Part shown: in pieces, positions 7,375 through 13,684 of the stretch | How the letters are laid out: every line of letters begins with the position of its first letter | How positions within the stretch are numbered: position 1 is the first letter of the stretch | Source: Actinomycetales bacterium | Lineage (GTDB): Bacteria; Actinomycetota; Actinomycetes; Actinomycetales; Actinomycetaceae | NCBI GenBank assembly: GCA_022838965.1 | Contig: JALHDK010000062.1 | Span: forward strand, 1-17,392 | DNA length: 17,392 nt | Reading direction: 5' to 3' | Notes under the pieces: model-generated | What the model was told of the DNA's origin: nothing | The model's database searches: none | What the model saw: the letters and a program-made list of their open reading frames with translations, nothing else | Program-made: the position numbers and the translations under genes

Positions 7375-8478
7375 GCGTCCCGGGCCAGCGCTGGGGTGGC
7401 CTGTCACTGCGCCTCCGGCTCACGCTGGTCACCTCCGGCCTGCTGTGCGTGGCCCTCGCCGTCGGGGCCGTGGCCCTCACGGCCGTGGTGTGGACGAGCC
7501 GGGTGGCCGCCCTGGACGAACTGGCGGCCACACGGGCCCGGACCGTGGCGCGCCTCGCCGGGGAGGACCGGCTTCCGGGGCTGCTCCCGGTGGTGGAGCC
7601 GGCGATGGTCCAGGTGCTCGACGGCGCGGGCCTCGTCATCGCGACCTCTCCCAACGCGAGCCGCACCCTGCCCGTGGTGGGCCGGGAGGTGCTCGCGACG
7701 CTCCGGGAGGGCGCCGGCGAGGATCCGGCGCGCGCCACGCTCGCCACCGCCTACGACGAGAGGGCCCGGCTGGCCGTCCTTCCCGCGACGTGGCGCGGCA
7801 CGCCCGTCACCGTCGTGGTGGCGCTCCCGCTGCGCGACGTCGAGGGAGTCCTCCGGGCGCTCCGGCTGTCCCTTGGCGGGGTGGTGCCCACGCTGACGCT
7901 GCTGCTCGCCGGGGCGATCTGGCTGGCCCTGGGCCGCGCGCTGCACCCCGTGGAACACCTCCGCAGGGCGGCGGCGCGCGTGGCCCTGGAGGGTGGTCCG
8001 GGGGTGCTGCCCGTGCCCCGCGCCCGCGACGAGCTGGGAGCCCTGGCGCGCACGCTGAACGAGATGCTGGACCGGCTCGAGCGCGCCGGCGCCCGGCAGC
8101 GGGCCTTCGTCGAGGACGCCGCCCACGAGCTCCGCTCGCCGATCTCGGCGCTGCGCGCCACCGTCGAGGTCGCCCGTGCACACCCGGACTCGTGGTCCAC
8201 GGCCGAGCTGGCCGCCGACCTCGAACCGGAGGTGCTGCGCATGCAGGCGCTGGTGGACGACCTCCTCCTGCTGGCCCGCGTGGACCCGGCCGCGATCGGG
8301 CGGGTGGTCCGGAATCTCGTGGAGAACGCGACGCGGCACGCGCGCGGCCGGCGGCAGCGGCCTGGGGCTGGCCATCGCCCGGGAGATCGCCCGGGACCAT
8401 GGCGGCGACGTCGTGCTCGACGATGCGGACAGTGGCGGGCTGCGCGCGACGCTGACCATCCCGTCCGGGGCCGGGTAG
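7371..8478 (+). pseudogene. Sensor histidine kinase with two internal deletions, one frameshifting
   Basis: Partner kinase of the regulator at 6721 (ATGA overlap). Intact parts are a first membrane helix (about 16-43), an extracytoplasmic sensor region, a second helix (about 168-188), HAMP, and the H-box AAHELRSPISAL with phospho-His 252. After LLLLARVD (ending near 8285) the sequence jumps straight to PAAIGRVVRNLVENATRHA (the N-box), losing the usual ~30-residue linker with no frame change. Just after that, near 8341-8350, it jumps to GGSGLGLAIAREIA in another frame, losing the G1 and F boxes and the ATP lid. In the original frame translation runs on to 8534 as nonsense. In the shifted frame it ends at 8478, three bases before the trkA-type stop, which is the expected ancestral end. 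As written the product cannot bind ATP. Confidence 0.85.
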
Positions 8479-8481
8479 CCC

Positions 8482-9144
8482 TCAGGGACGCATCGCGAAC
8501 CGTTCGAGCAGGGCGGTGTCGCCCGAGACGATGAGCAGGTCGTCCGGGTTGATGCGGGTGGACTCCGTGGCGTACTCGAACGGCTCCCCGGGGGGCTTCA
8601 CCCCGATGACGGTGATGCCGTACTTCCGGCGGATGTCCGACTCGCCCACCGTGAAGCCGTGGGTCTCGCGTGGCGGGCGCATCTTTACGATCGTGAAGCC
8701 CTCGTCCATCTCGATGTAGTCGAGCATGCGCCCGGACACCATGTGCGCCACCCGCTGGCCGGCGTCCGCCTCGGGATAGACCACGTGGTGCGCCCCGATG
8801 CGCCGCAGGATGCGGCCGTGCTCCGCCGAGATCGCCTTCGCCCAGATCTGCTCGGTGCCGAGGTCCACCAGATTGCCCGTGATCAGCACGGAGGCCTCGA
8901 TGGAGGTCCCGACGCTCACCACTGCGGTGGGGAACTCCGCGGCGCCGAGCTGCTCGAGGGCCTCCGGGTTCGCGGCGTCCGCCTCCACGATCGGCAGCCG
9001 GCCGGACCACTGTTCCACCAGGTGCGGATCGGACTCGACGGCCAGCACCTCGCGGCCGATGCGGTCCAGCGTGATCGCGACGGCGGAGCCGAAGCGGCCC
9101 AGTCCGATCACGAGGGTGGAGTGCACCTTCTGTCTGTCGGCCAT
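8482..9144 (-). CDS. RCK (TrkA/KtrA-type) regulatory subunit of a K+ uptake system
   Basis: Cytoplasmic gating subunit for the TrkH/KtrB-type channel encoded just upstream. The 220 residues have one RCK_N domain with the nucleotide-binding GLGRFGSAVA (about 14-23) and the Asp/Glu of AVESD, then an RCK_C domain (about 140-220) with the family pattern GITVIGVKPPGEPF…DDLLIVSG. One RCK unit (about 220 residues) indicates the KtrA/short TrkA type rather than the duplicated enterobacterial TrkA. TAAGGAAGG, formed across the trkH stop, is its Shine-Dalgarno, giving an 11-base intergenic gap and tight coupling. RCK_C domains of some homologs bind c-di-AMP; whether this one does cannot be seen here. 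Confidence 0.93.
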   Translation of the reverse strand: MADRQKVHSTLVIGLGRFGSAVAITLDRIGREVLAVESDPHLVEQWSGRLPIVEADAANPEALEQLGAAEFPTAVVSVGTSIEASVLITGNLVDLGTEQIWAKAISAEHGRILRRIGAHHVVYPEADAGQRVAHMVSGRMLDYIEMDEGFTIVKMRPPRETHGFTVGESDIRRKYGITVIGVKPPGEPFEYATESTRINPDDLLIVSGDTALLERFAMRP

Positions 9145-9155
9145 GTGTGCCTTCC

Positions 9156-10478
9156 TTAACCGATCGAGGGTCTCTCCTCGGGCATGCGGATGACCCTGCG
9201 GCTCGATCGTAGTGCGAGCGCCGCGGCCACGGTCATCGTGCCGGTGCGGCCCGCGTACATCAGGGCGACCAGCACGTACTTCGCCCCGGGCGGGAGGTGG
9301 GGGGTGATGCCCGTGGACAGCCCCACGGTCGCGAACGCGGAGATCACCTCGAAGATGATGACGTCCAGGCGGAGGTTGGTGAGCTGCAGAAGCGCGAGGG
9401 TGGACATGCCCACCAGGGTCGCGCCGATGAAGGCGACCGCGACGGCGAGGCGGATCGTGTCGGGCGGGATGCGGCGGCGGAACACCTCGACGTCGCGGTC
9501 ACCGCGGGCTTCGGCGACGATGGCGAGGACGAGGACCGCCAGGGTGGTGACCTTGATGCCGCCGCCGGTCGACGCGGTGCCGCCGCCGACGAACATCAGC
9601 GCGTCCTGCAGGAACCACGTCGCCTCGCGCATGTCGGAGATCGGGACGGTGGACAGTCCCGAGGAGCGCACGTTCACGGAGTAGATGAGCGCGGTGAGGA
9701 CCTTCTCGTCCAGCGGCAGGGCTCCGAAGGTGCGGGGGTTCGTCCACTCGAAGACGGGGATGGCGACGGCCGCACCGAGCGTCAGCGCGAGGTAGGTGGT
9801 GAGCGACAGCTTGGCGTGGAGGCTCCACCGGCGTGGCGTTCGCCAGGTGCTGGCGACGTTGAGGAGCACGGGGAAGCCGATCGCTCCCAGGATCGTGCCG
9901 AAGAAGATCGGCAGGCCCATCCACCAGTCACCTGTGTGCGGCTCGAGGCCGTTGGGCATCACCACGAAGCCGGCGTTGTTGAAGATGGACAGGGACATGA
10001 ACACCCCGTGCCACACCGCCGCGCCGAACGGCTCCCCGAGGGTGATGAAGCGGGGGATCAGCACGAGTGCCAGGGCGCCCTCCACCACCAGGGAGGTGAC
10101 GATGACGGCGGTGACGAGGGATCCCACCTGGCCGAGCTTGGTCTTGGTCTCCCCGGCGGTGAGCATGCGCTGCGTCAGTCCGATGTGGCGCGACACGGCG
10201 AGGGCGAGGATGGAGGCGAGGGTCATCACGCCCAGGCCACCGATGGCGATGCCGATGAGGATGACGAACTGGCCGAAGGCGGACCAGTAGGTCGCGGTGT
10301 CCACCGTGACGAGGCCGGTGACGCACACGGCGGATGTGGCGGTGAACAGGGCGTCCTCGAACGCCGTCTCGACGGTGATGATCGTCGCGAACACCAGCAG
10401 CGCGAGCCGGGCGGGGGAGTTCTCCGCAATCCCGTCGATCCAGTCGCGGAACCGCCTCAGGAGCGTCCGTGTCTCCAT
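9156..10478 (-). CDS. TrkH/KtrB-type K+ channel subunit with an apparent gap in the first membrane helix
   Basis: Ion-translocating subunit, 440 residues from the ATG at 10478, which has GGGAGG at good spacing; reading further upstream in frame gives non-family sequence. Four pore loops are visible: TSAVCVTGL (48-56), SIFNNAGF, NVRSSGLST and SAFATVGLSTG, each with its selectivity-filter Gly. The C-terminus YAGRTGTMTVAAAL…MPEERPSIG is typical. The first M1 helix looks cut: ARLALLVFATIITVETA (about 23-39) joins directly to FEDALFTATSA, whereas relatives have a dozen or more further residues including an LP..(S/T)A.G stretch before the P-loop. The reading frame is kept. With M1 shortened, function is doubtful unless the gap is a sequence error. 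Confidence 0.9.
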   Translation of the reverse strand: METRTLLRRFRDWIDGIAENSPARLALLVFATIITVETAFEDALFTATSAVCVTGLVTVDTATYWSAFGQFVILIGIAIGGLGVMTLASILALAVSRHIGLTQRMLTAGETKTKLGQVGSLVTAVIVTSLVVEGALALVLIPRFITLGEPFGAAVWHGVFMSLSIFNNAGFVVMPNGLEPHTGDWWMGLPIFFGTILGAIGFPVLLNVASTWRTPRRWSLHAKLSLTTYLALTLGAAVAIPVFEWTNPRTFGALPLDEKVLTALIYSVNVRSSGLSTVPISDMREATWFLQDALMFVGGGTASTGGGIKVTTLAVLVLAIVAEARGDRDVEVFRRRIPPDTIRLAVAVAFIGATLVGMSTLALLQLTNLRLDVIIFEVISAFATVGLSTGITPHLPPGAKYVLVALMYAGRTGTMTVAAALALRSSRRVIRMPEERPSIG

Positions 10479-10519
10479 GGACCTCCCTCGCTCCGGTGCG
10501 GCCCCGTGCCGCCCGCTCC

Positions 10520-10525
10520 AATCTA
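10520..10525 (-). promoter_or_regulatory. Possible -10 box (TAGATT) for the K+ uptake operon
   Basis: On the minus strand TAGATT fits TANNNT and lies 41 bases before the trkH ATG, leaving room for its GGGAGG site. A GAGACA at 10540-10545 is -35-like, but the 14-base spacing is short. It shares the 69-base gap with the divergent acuC promoter. Confidence 0.35.
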
Positions 10526-10534
10526 CCCACGTAC

Positions 10535-10540
10535 TACCGT
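10535..10540 (+). promoter_or_regulatory. -10 box (TACCGT) of a probably leaderless acuC promoter
   Basis: TACCGT fits TANNNT and is followed by exactly seven bases and then the acuC ATG. No Shine-Dalgarno is present between them. This spacing is typical of leaderless actinobacterial genes. Confidence 0.5.
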
Positions 10541-10547
10541 GTCTCTC

Positions 10548-11711
10548 ATGCGTCCGGTGCTGCTGTGGAGCGACGAGCTGCTGCGCTACGATTTCGGACC
10601 CGCTCACCCCATGAACCCCCTGCGGCTGGAGCTCACCCGCAGCCTGCTGGACTGCCTCGACCTCACTGGGAGGTTCGACGTCCTCGTACCGCCGGTCGCC
10701 ACCGACGACGAGCTCGCGCTCGTCCACGACCGCGCCTACATCGCCGTGGTGCGCGAGGCGGAGCGCACCGGGCACGCCCCGCCGGGGTGGGGACTCGGGG
10801 ACGCCGACAACCCGGTCTTCCCCCTCATCCACACTGCGGCGGCCCGGATCGCGGGCGGCTCCCTCCTGGCGGCCCGTCTCATCGTCGAGGGGCGCGCCCG
10901 CCGCGCGTTCTCCTTCGCCGGCGGCATGCACCACGCGATGCCGGCCGCGGCTGCCGGCTTCTGTGTGTACAACGACGTCGCGATCGCCCTCGCCGCCGTG
11001 CGGCCGCTCGGGCCGGTGGTGTACGTCGATCTCGACGTGCACCACGGCGACGGCGTGCAGCGCGCCTTCGAGAGCGACCCGGCGGTCACCACCATCTCAC
11101 TGCACCAGCACCCCCGCTCGCTCTACCCGCACACCGGCTACCCGGCCGAGATCGGCGGAGGTGGCGGGGCCGGGCACGCCATGAACGTGGCGCTGCCCGA
11201 GGACGTGACCGACGGGCAGTGGCTCCGTGCGCTGGAGGCGATCGCCGCGCCCGTCCTGCGGGAGCTGGAACCCGTCCTGCTGGTCACCCAGCACGGGTGC
11301 GACACCCATCGCGCGGACCCGCTCGGCGGCCTCGGCATCAGCATCGAGGCGCAGCGGGAGGCGGCACGGCTGCTGCGCGGGCTCGCGGAGGAGCACTGCG
11401 GCGGCCGCTGGCTCGCCGTCGGGGGTGGCGGGTACGACGTCGTCGAGACGGTGCCCCGGGTCTGGGCGCACGTGGCCGCCGTGGTGGCCGACGCCGATCT
11501 CGATCCGGCCGCGGCGGCGCCCGCGGCGTGGCGCGACCACGTGCGCCGCGTCACGGGGCGCGAGGCCCCCGCCACCCTCGGCGACGGTGTCAGCGTGACC
11601 TGGAAGCCCTTCCATCTGGGCCGCAACCCGGCCGACGCCGTGGACCGCGCCATCATGGCGACCCGGTCGGCCGCCTTCCCGGCTCTCGGACTGGACCCGT
11701 CCACCGCGTGA
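10548..11711 (+). CDS. acuC: AcuC-type class I deacetylase (histone deacetylase family)
   Basis: A zinc hydrolase that in known AcuC proteins removes acetyl groups from acetyl-CoA synthetase lysines. The 387 residues carry the active-site set of the arginase/deacetylase fold: His pair H128-H129 in GGMHHAMP, FCVYNDVA (138-145), zinc ligands D163 and H165 in VDLDVHHGDG, third ligand D252 in TQHGCDTH, and the transition-state Tyr 296 in GGGGYDV. The start is the ATG at 10548, where homology begins; the frame is open far upstream but only as antisense to trkH. The stretch between NDVAIALAAV and GPVVYVDLD is slightly shorter than in most relatives. It is divergent from the K+ operon with a 69-base gap. 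Substrate is inferred from family. Confidence 0.92.
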   Translation: MRPVLLWSDELLRYDFGPAHPMNPLRLELTRSLLDCLDLTGRFDVLVPPVATDDELALVHDRAYIAVVREAERTGHAPPGWGLGDADNPVFPLIHTAAARIAGGSLLAARLIVEGRARRAFSFAGGMHHAMPAAAAGFCVYNDVAIALAAVRPLGPVVYVDLDVHHGDGVQRAFESDPAVTTISLHQHPRSLYPHTGYPAEIGGGGGAGHAMNVALPEDVTDGQWLRALEAIAAPVLRELEPVLLVTQHGCDTHRADPLGGLGISIEAQREAARLLRGLAEEHCGGRWLAVGGGGYDVVETVPRVWAHVAAVVADADLDPAAAAPAAWRDHVRRVTGREAPATLGDGVSVTWKPFHLGRNPADAVDRAIMATRSAAFPALGLDPSTA

Positions 11712-11716
11712 CGTGG

Positions 11717-11740
11717 ACGCGTCAACGAAACACGCGTCAA
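11717..11740. repeat. Pair of ACGCGTCAA direct repeats before the leader ORF
   Basis: ACGCGTCAA is found at 11717-11725 and again at 11732-11740, a 15-base period, between the acuC stop and the AAGGAG site of the short ORF. The perfect nine-base match in such a short gap suggests a binding site, but 15 bases is not a whole number of helical turns. The function is unknown. Confidence 0.4.
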
Positions 11741-11746
11741 GGAGAG

Positions 11747-11839
11747 ATGATTGTGGGACGGATGCTTTTCTGGGAGCATGCGGAAGACGGGTCGCGCGTG
11801 GGGAGCAGCGCGCGAGGCGAGCGAGAGTTGATCGCATGA
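11747..11839 (+). CDS. Candidate 30-residue leader ORF overlapping the HTH gene
   Basis: Not a recognised gene. AAGGAGAG is followed by ATG (11747), or by an in-frame GTG at 11753 with better spacing (eight bases). The frame encodes about 28-30 residues beginning MIVGRMLFWEHAEDG and ending RELIA. Its TGA (11837-11839) overlaps the HTH start as ATGA, the usual coupling arrangement. The first half is not simple GC-rich shadow coding: it has Met, Leu, Phe, Trp and Glu codons. A 7-bp hairpin lies inside the second half. It may be a leader peptide that couples or attenuates translation of the HTH gene. It could also be a chance ORF, and homologs would be needed to tell. Confidence 0.4.
   Translation: MIVGRMLFWEHAEDGSRVGSSARGERELIA
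11792..11815 (+). promoter_or_regulatory. Hairpin upstream of the HTH start
   Basis: TCGCGCG (11792-11798) pairs perfectly with CGCGCGA (11809-11815) around a 10-base loop. It ends 20 bases before the ATG at 11836 and lies within the candidate leader ORF. It may slow ribosomes or polymerase between the two ORFs. There is no T-run, so it is not a classical terminator. Confidence 0.4.
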
Positions 11840-12069
11840 CTGAGCACCCTGGAGGGACGCAGGGCACCCCCCGATTTCTGACGGTGGCCGAGGTGGCCGA
11901 TCTCATGCGGGTCTCGCGAATGACCGTCTACCGGATGGTGCACTCCGGACAACTGCCTGCCATCCGGATGGGCCGGTCCTTCCGGGTGCCCAGCAGGGTG
12001 GTCGACGAGATGATCGCCGCCGGCCTCGCGGAGTGGGAGCAGTCCCGCGCCTCCGGCGAACACGGCTAG
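11836..12069 (+). CDS. Excisionase/BldC-like helix-turn-helix DNA-binding protein
   Basis: A 77-residue protein of the small MerR-like/excisionase-family (HTH_17) type found widely in Actinobacteria. The core FLTVAEVADLMRVSRMTVYRMVHSGQLPAIRMGRSFRVP (about 14-53) holds the helix-turn-helix and wing; the C-terminal VDEMIAAGLAEWEQ is helical. BldC-like proteins of this size are transcription regulators; there is no phage context here, so excisionase function is unlikely. The start at 11836 is chosen because it begins just before the conserved domain, has a GCGAGAG site, and overlaps the leader ORF stop. A longer frame from 11713 adds non-family residues only. It sits directly before the bS22 gene, an arrangement I associate with actinobacteria. 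Confidence 0.88.
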   Translation: MTEHPGGTQGTPRFLTVAEVADLMRVSRMTVYRMVHSGQLPAIRMGRSFRVPSRVVDEMIAAGLAEWEQSRASGEHG

Positions 12070-12072
12070 ACT
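12067..12072 (+). promoter_or_regulatory. Probable -10 box (TAGACT) for the bS22 gene, on the HTH stop codon
   Basis: TAGACT matches TANNNT and begins with the TAG stop of the HTH gene. Transcription starting about seven bases later would leave a roughly 54-base leader carrying the hairpin at 12088-12105. No clear -35 is seen. Confidence 0.4.
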
Positions 12073-12087
12073 GGCTCACTGTCTCCT

Positions 12088-12105
12088 GGCGCAGCCAGCT
12101 GCGCC
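12088..12105 (+). promoter_or_regulatory. Leader hairpin before the bS22 gene
   Basis: GGCGCAG (12088-12094) pairs with CTGCGCC (12099-12105) around a CCAG loop, seven perfect pairs plus a T-G wobble. It lies between the predicted promoter and the GGAAGG ribosome site (12121-12126). It could end the HTH transcript or act as a leader element; the lack of a T-run argues against a simple terminator. Confidence 0.45.
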
Positions 12106-12132
12106 GCCACTCCTCGTCCCGGAAGGTCACCC

Positions 12133-12231
12133 ATGGGTTCAGTGATCAAGAAGCGCCGCAAGCGGATGGCGAAGAAGAAGCACCGCAAGCTCCTTCGCAA
12201 GACTCGCCACCAGCGTCGCAACCGGAAGTGA
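12133..12231 (+). CDS. Small ribosomal protein bS22 (AURKAIP1/COX24-domain protein), 32 residues
   Basis: A very short, extremely basic protein, [20 protein letters not shown] followed by [12 protein letters not shown]. The [16 protein letters not shown] pattern is the AURKAIP1/COX24 domain of mitochondrial mS38 and of actinobacterial bS22, which was seen in mycobacterial 30S structures near the decoding centre. It is easy to miss by length-filtered gene callers. GGAAGG at 12121-12126 gives a Shine-Dalgarno six bases before the ATG. It is preceded by the HTH gene with a leader of 63 bases and followed 30 bases later by the glutaredoxin-like gene. Identification rests on the near-invariant sequence and is firm. 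Confidence 0.93.
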   Translation: MGSVIKKRRKRMAKKKHRKLLRKTRHQRRNRK

Positions 12232-12261
12232 CCGCAGGCGGGCCTCCCGGGAAGGGGTGAG

Positions 12262-12498
12262 ATGACGGCGCGTGTGGAGGTGTTGACGCGGGCGGGCTGC
12301 CACCTGTGCGAGGAGGCCCTCGCCGTCGTGCGGGAGGTCTGCGGGGACGGGGAGTTCCTCGAGACCGACATCGACTCCGATCCGGCACTGCGGGCGCTGT
12401 GGAGCGATGACGTTCCGGTGGTCCGTGTCGATGGCCGGACGGTCGCCAAGCTGTGGGTGTCCGCGGATCAGTTGCGGGCCGCCCTCACCGCGCACTGA
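12262..12498 (+). CDS. Glutaredoxin-like protein (DUF836/thioredoxin fold)
   Basis: A 78-residue cytoplasmic thioredoxin-fold protein. The redox motif is CHLC (C13-C16) after the first strand RVEVLTRAG. The fold continues with ETDIDSDPAL and the cis-Pro segment DVPVVRVDGR, then a C-terminal helix. Actinobacterial members often sit beside bS22 and the small HTH gene. The role is presumably thiol-disulfide exchange; the partner is unknown. GAAGGGG lies before the ATG at about five bases. A strong hairpin terminator follows the stop, facing the convergent YceI gene. Confidence 0.88.
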   Translation: MTARVEVLTRAGCHLCEEALAVVREVCGDGEFLETDIDSDPALRALWSDDVPVVRVDGRTVAKLWVSADQLRAALTAH

Positions 12499-12532
12499 GT
12501 CCTCCCTGCGCCACCGTCCTCGCACAGACTGC

Positions 12533-12564
12533 GAGGCGGGGGCGGCGCTCGCCGCACCCGCCTC
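12533..12564. terminator. Strong bidirectional hairpin between convergent glutaredoxin and yceI genes
   Basis: GAGGCGGG (12533-12540) pairs with CCCGCCTC (12557-12564). After one G-A mismatch, GCGGC (12542-12546) pairs with GCCGC (12551-12555) around a GCTC loop, giving 13 pairs in all. A second smaller hairpin, CTCGCA/TGCGAG (12519-12524 and 12530-12535), overlaps its left foot, so the two cannot form together. No T-run follows, which is common in high-GC actinobacteria. It lies 34 bases after one stop and 21 after the other. Confidence 0.7.
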
Positions 12565-12585
12565 GGGACAGCAGTGCTGCGGAGG

Positions 12586-13134
12586 TCAGACCAGCGCCGG
12601 CTCGGTCTGCATCGCGGACACCTCGAGCTCGATGGTCACCTTGTCGGCCACCAGGACGCCCCCGGTCTCGAGCGCGGCGTTCCAGGTCAGGCCGAAGTCC
12701 TTGCGGCTGATGACGGTGCGGGCCTCGAAGCCGATCCGCTTGTTTCCGAAGGGGTCGGTCGCGGAGCCGTTGTAGGTGGTTTCCAGCTCGACACTCCGGG
12801 TGACGCCGTTGATGGTGAGGTCGCCCACGAGGGTGAGGCCGTCATCGGTGGCCGTCACGGCCGTGGAGGTGAAGGTGATGACGGGGTTCGCCTCGGCGTC
12901 GAAGAAGTCGGCGGAGCGCAGGTGGTTGTCGCGGGCGGCGACGCCGGTGTCGACGGACGCGGTCCGGATCGTCACGACCGCACGCGAGTCGGCGATGTTC
13001 TCGGCGACGGTGACCGTGCCCTCGAACTCGCGGAAGGTGCCACGCACCTTGGCGATGCCCGCGTGGCGGGTCACGAAGCCGATCTCGGTGTGGGTGGGGT
13101 CGAGGGTGTAGACGCCGGCGGGGATGGTGAGCAT
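12586..13134 (-). CDS. YceI-family protein (lipocalin-like, isoprenoid binding)
   Basis: A 182-residue protein with the full YceI beta-barrel pattern: YTLDPTHTEIGFVTRHAGIAKVRGTFREFEG at the start, DNHLRSADFFDAEANPVITFTST in the middle, GDLTINGVTRSVEL, and the closing RKDFGLTWNAALETGGVLVADKVTIELEVSA. Family members hold a polyisoprenoid or similar lipid in the barrel. No signal peptide is present, so this is probably cytoplasmic, as is usual for actinobacterial copies. AGGAGG five bases before the ATG fixes the start. It is divergent from a marR gene, with operators between that likely control it. Confidence 0.93.
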   Translation of the reverse strand: MLTIPAGVYTLDPTHTEIGFVTRHAGIAKVRGTFREFEGTVTVAENIADSRAVVTIRTASVDTGVAARDNHLRSADFFDAEANPVITFTSTAVTATDDGLTLVGDLTINGVTRSVELETTYNGSATDPFGNKRIGFEARTVISRKDFGLTWNAALETGGVLVADKVTIELEVSAMQTEPALV

Positions 13135-13159
13135 GTGGTCCTCCTGACGGGTGGTTTGG

Positions 13160-13191
13160 TTGACGGCTCAACTATATGATTGAACCATCAA
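13160..13191. promoter_or_regulatory. Two TTGA-N4-TCAA operators, likely MarR binding sites
   Basis: TTGACGGCTCAA (13160-13171) and TTGAACCATCAA (13180-13191) are each internally palindromic (TTGA/TCAA) and are also imperfect inverted copies of each other (10 of 12). Their centres are 20 bp apart, about two helical turns. They sit in an AT-rich island of the 118-base gap between yceI and marR and cover the -10 boxes of both directions. Repression of both genes by the MarR product is the natural reading. Confidence 0.65.
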
Positions 13192-13199
13192 CAATGCAA
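13171..13199 (-). promoter_or_regulatory. Predicted yceI promoter (TTGCAT-N17-TATAGT)
   Basis: On the minus strand TTGCAT (13199-13194) and TATAGT (13176-13171) are 17 bases apart. The -10 fits TANNNT well; the -35 matches three of six. Both TTGA-N4-TCAA sites overlap it. Confidence 0.5.
13175..13180 (+). promoter_or_regulatory. Predicted marR -10 box (TATGAT)
   Basis: TATGAT differs from the sigma-70-type consensus TATAAT at one position and lies in the spacer between the two operators. No clear -35 is seen. It would give a leader of roughly 65 bases to the ATG at 13253. Confidence 0.4.
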
Positions 13200-13252
13200 C
13201 CGGTACCGCCGCAACCATCCCGCAGGACACGATGGAGGGGACAGGAGGGGAG

Positions 13253-13684
13253 ATGACCACCACCGAACCACGCTGGCTCTCGCTCGAGGACCAGGTCATC
13301 TGGCGCAACTACCTCCGCGCGACCATGGAGGTCCGCGACGCGCTGGAGCGTGACCTGCTCACCTCCCACAATCTTTCCCTCAACGAGTACGAGGTCCCGG
13401 ACCACACGGTGCGGATGTCCGTCCTCGCCGACGATCTGGTCAACTCCCGCTCGCGCCTCACCCACACCGTCTCGCGGATGGAGCGGCGGGGTCTCGTGCG
13501 GCGCAGCTCCTGCGCCGAGGACGGCCGCGGCGTCAACTGTCACCTCACCGAGGCCGGGTACGCCCTGCTCGTGGAGGCCGCCCCCACGCACGTCGAGTCC
13601 GTCCGCCGGCAGATCTTCGACCGCCTGACCCGCGAGGAGATCGACGCCCTCGGCCGGATCATGGCGAAGCTCGGCCACGTCTGA
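13253..13684 (+). CDS. MarR-family regulator with a probable short in-frame deletion
   Basis: A winged-helix repressor of 143 residues. Visible parts are the N-terminal dimer helices (about 10-40), the helix-turn-helix MSVLADDLVNSRSRLTHTVSRMERRGLVRRSS (55-86) and the wing AEDGRGVNCHLTEAG, then long C-terminal dimer helices. Between LSLNEYEV (41-48) and PDHTVRM (49-55) about seven residues usual in this subfamily (an LVRLSEA-like helix end) are missing without loss of frame. Cys 87 and Cys 96 flank the wing. The start at 13253 is set by AGGAGGGG just before it; an in-frame ATG at 13232 has no such site. It probably represses itself and yceI through the two sites in the shared gap. Confidence 0.9.
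   Translation: MTTTEPRWLSLEDQVIWRNYLRATMEVRDALERDLLTSHNLSLNEYEVPDHTVRMSVLADDLVNSRSRLTHTVSRMERRGLVRRSSCAEDGRGVNCHLTEAGYALLVEAAPTHVESVRRQIFDRLTREEIDALGRIMAKLGHV

Noticed and set aside
8479..8534. Histidine kinase C-terminus as read in the unbroken frame to 8534
   Set aside because: The residues after HARG are Arg-rich nonsense that overlaps the convergent RCK gene; the true C-terminal G2-box sequence is in the other frame, ending at 8478.
9297..10547. Long open frame on the plus strand continuous with acuC
   Set aside because: It is antisense to trkH and reads as low-complexity Gly/Asp/Glu/Arg-rich sequence, typical of a GC-rich shadow. Deacetylase homology and the promoter place the start at 10548.
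11713..11835. N-terminal extension of the HTH protein to 118 residues
   Set aside because: The added residues have no family character and the upstream ATG has no ribosome site; 11836 lies next to the conserved domain and overlaps the leader ORF stop.
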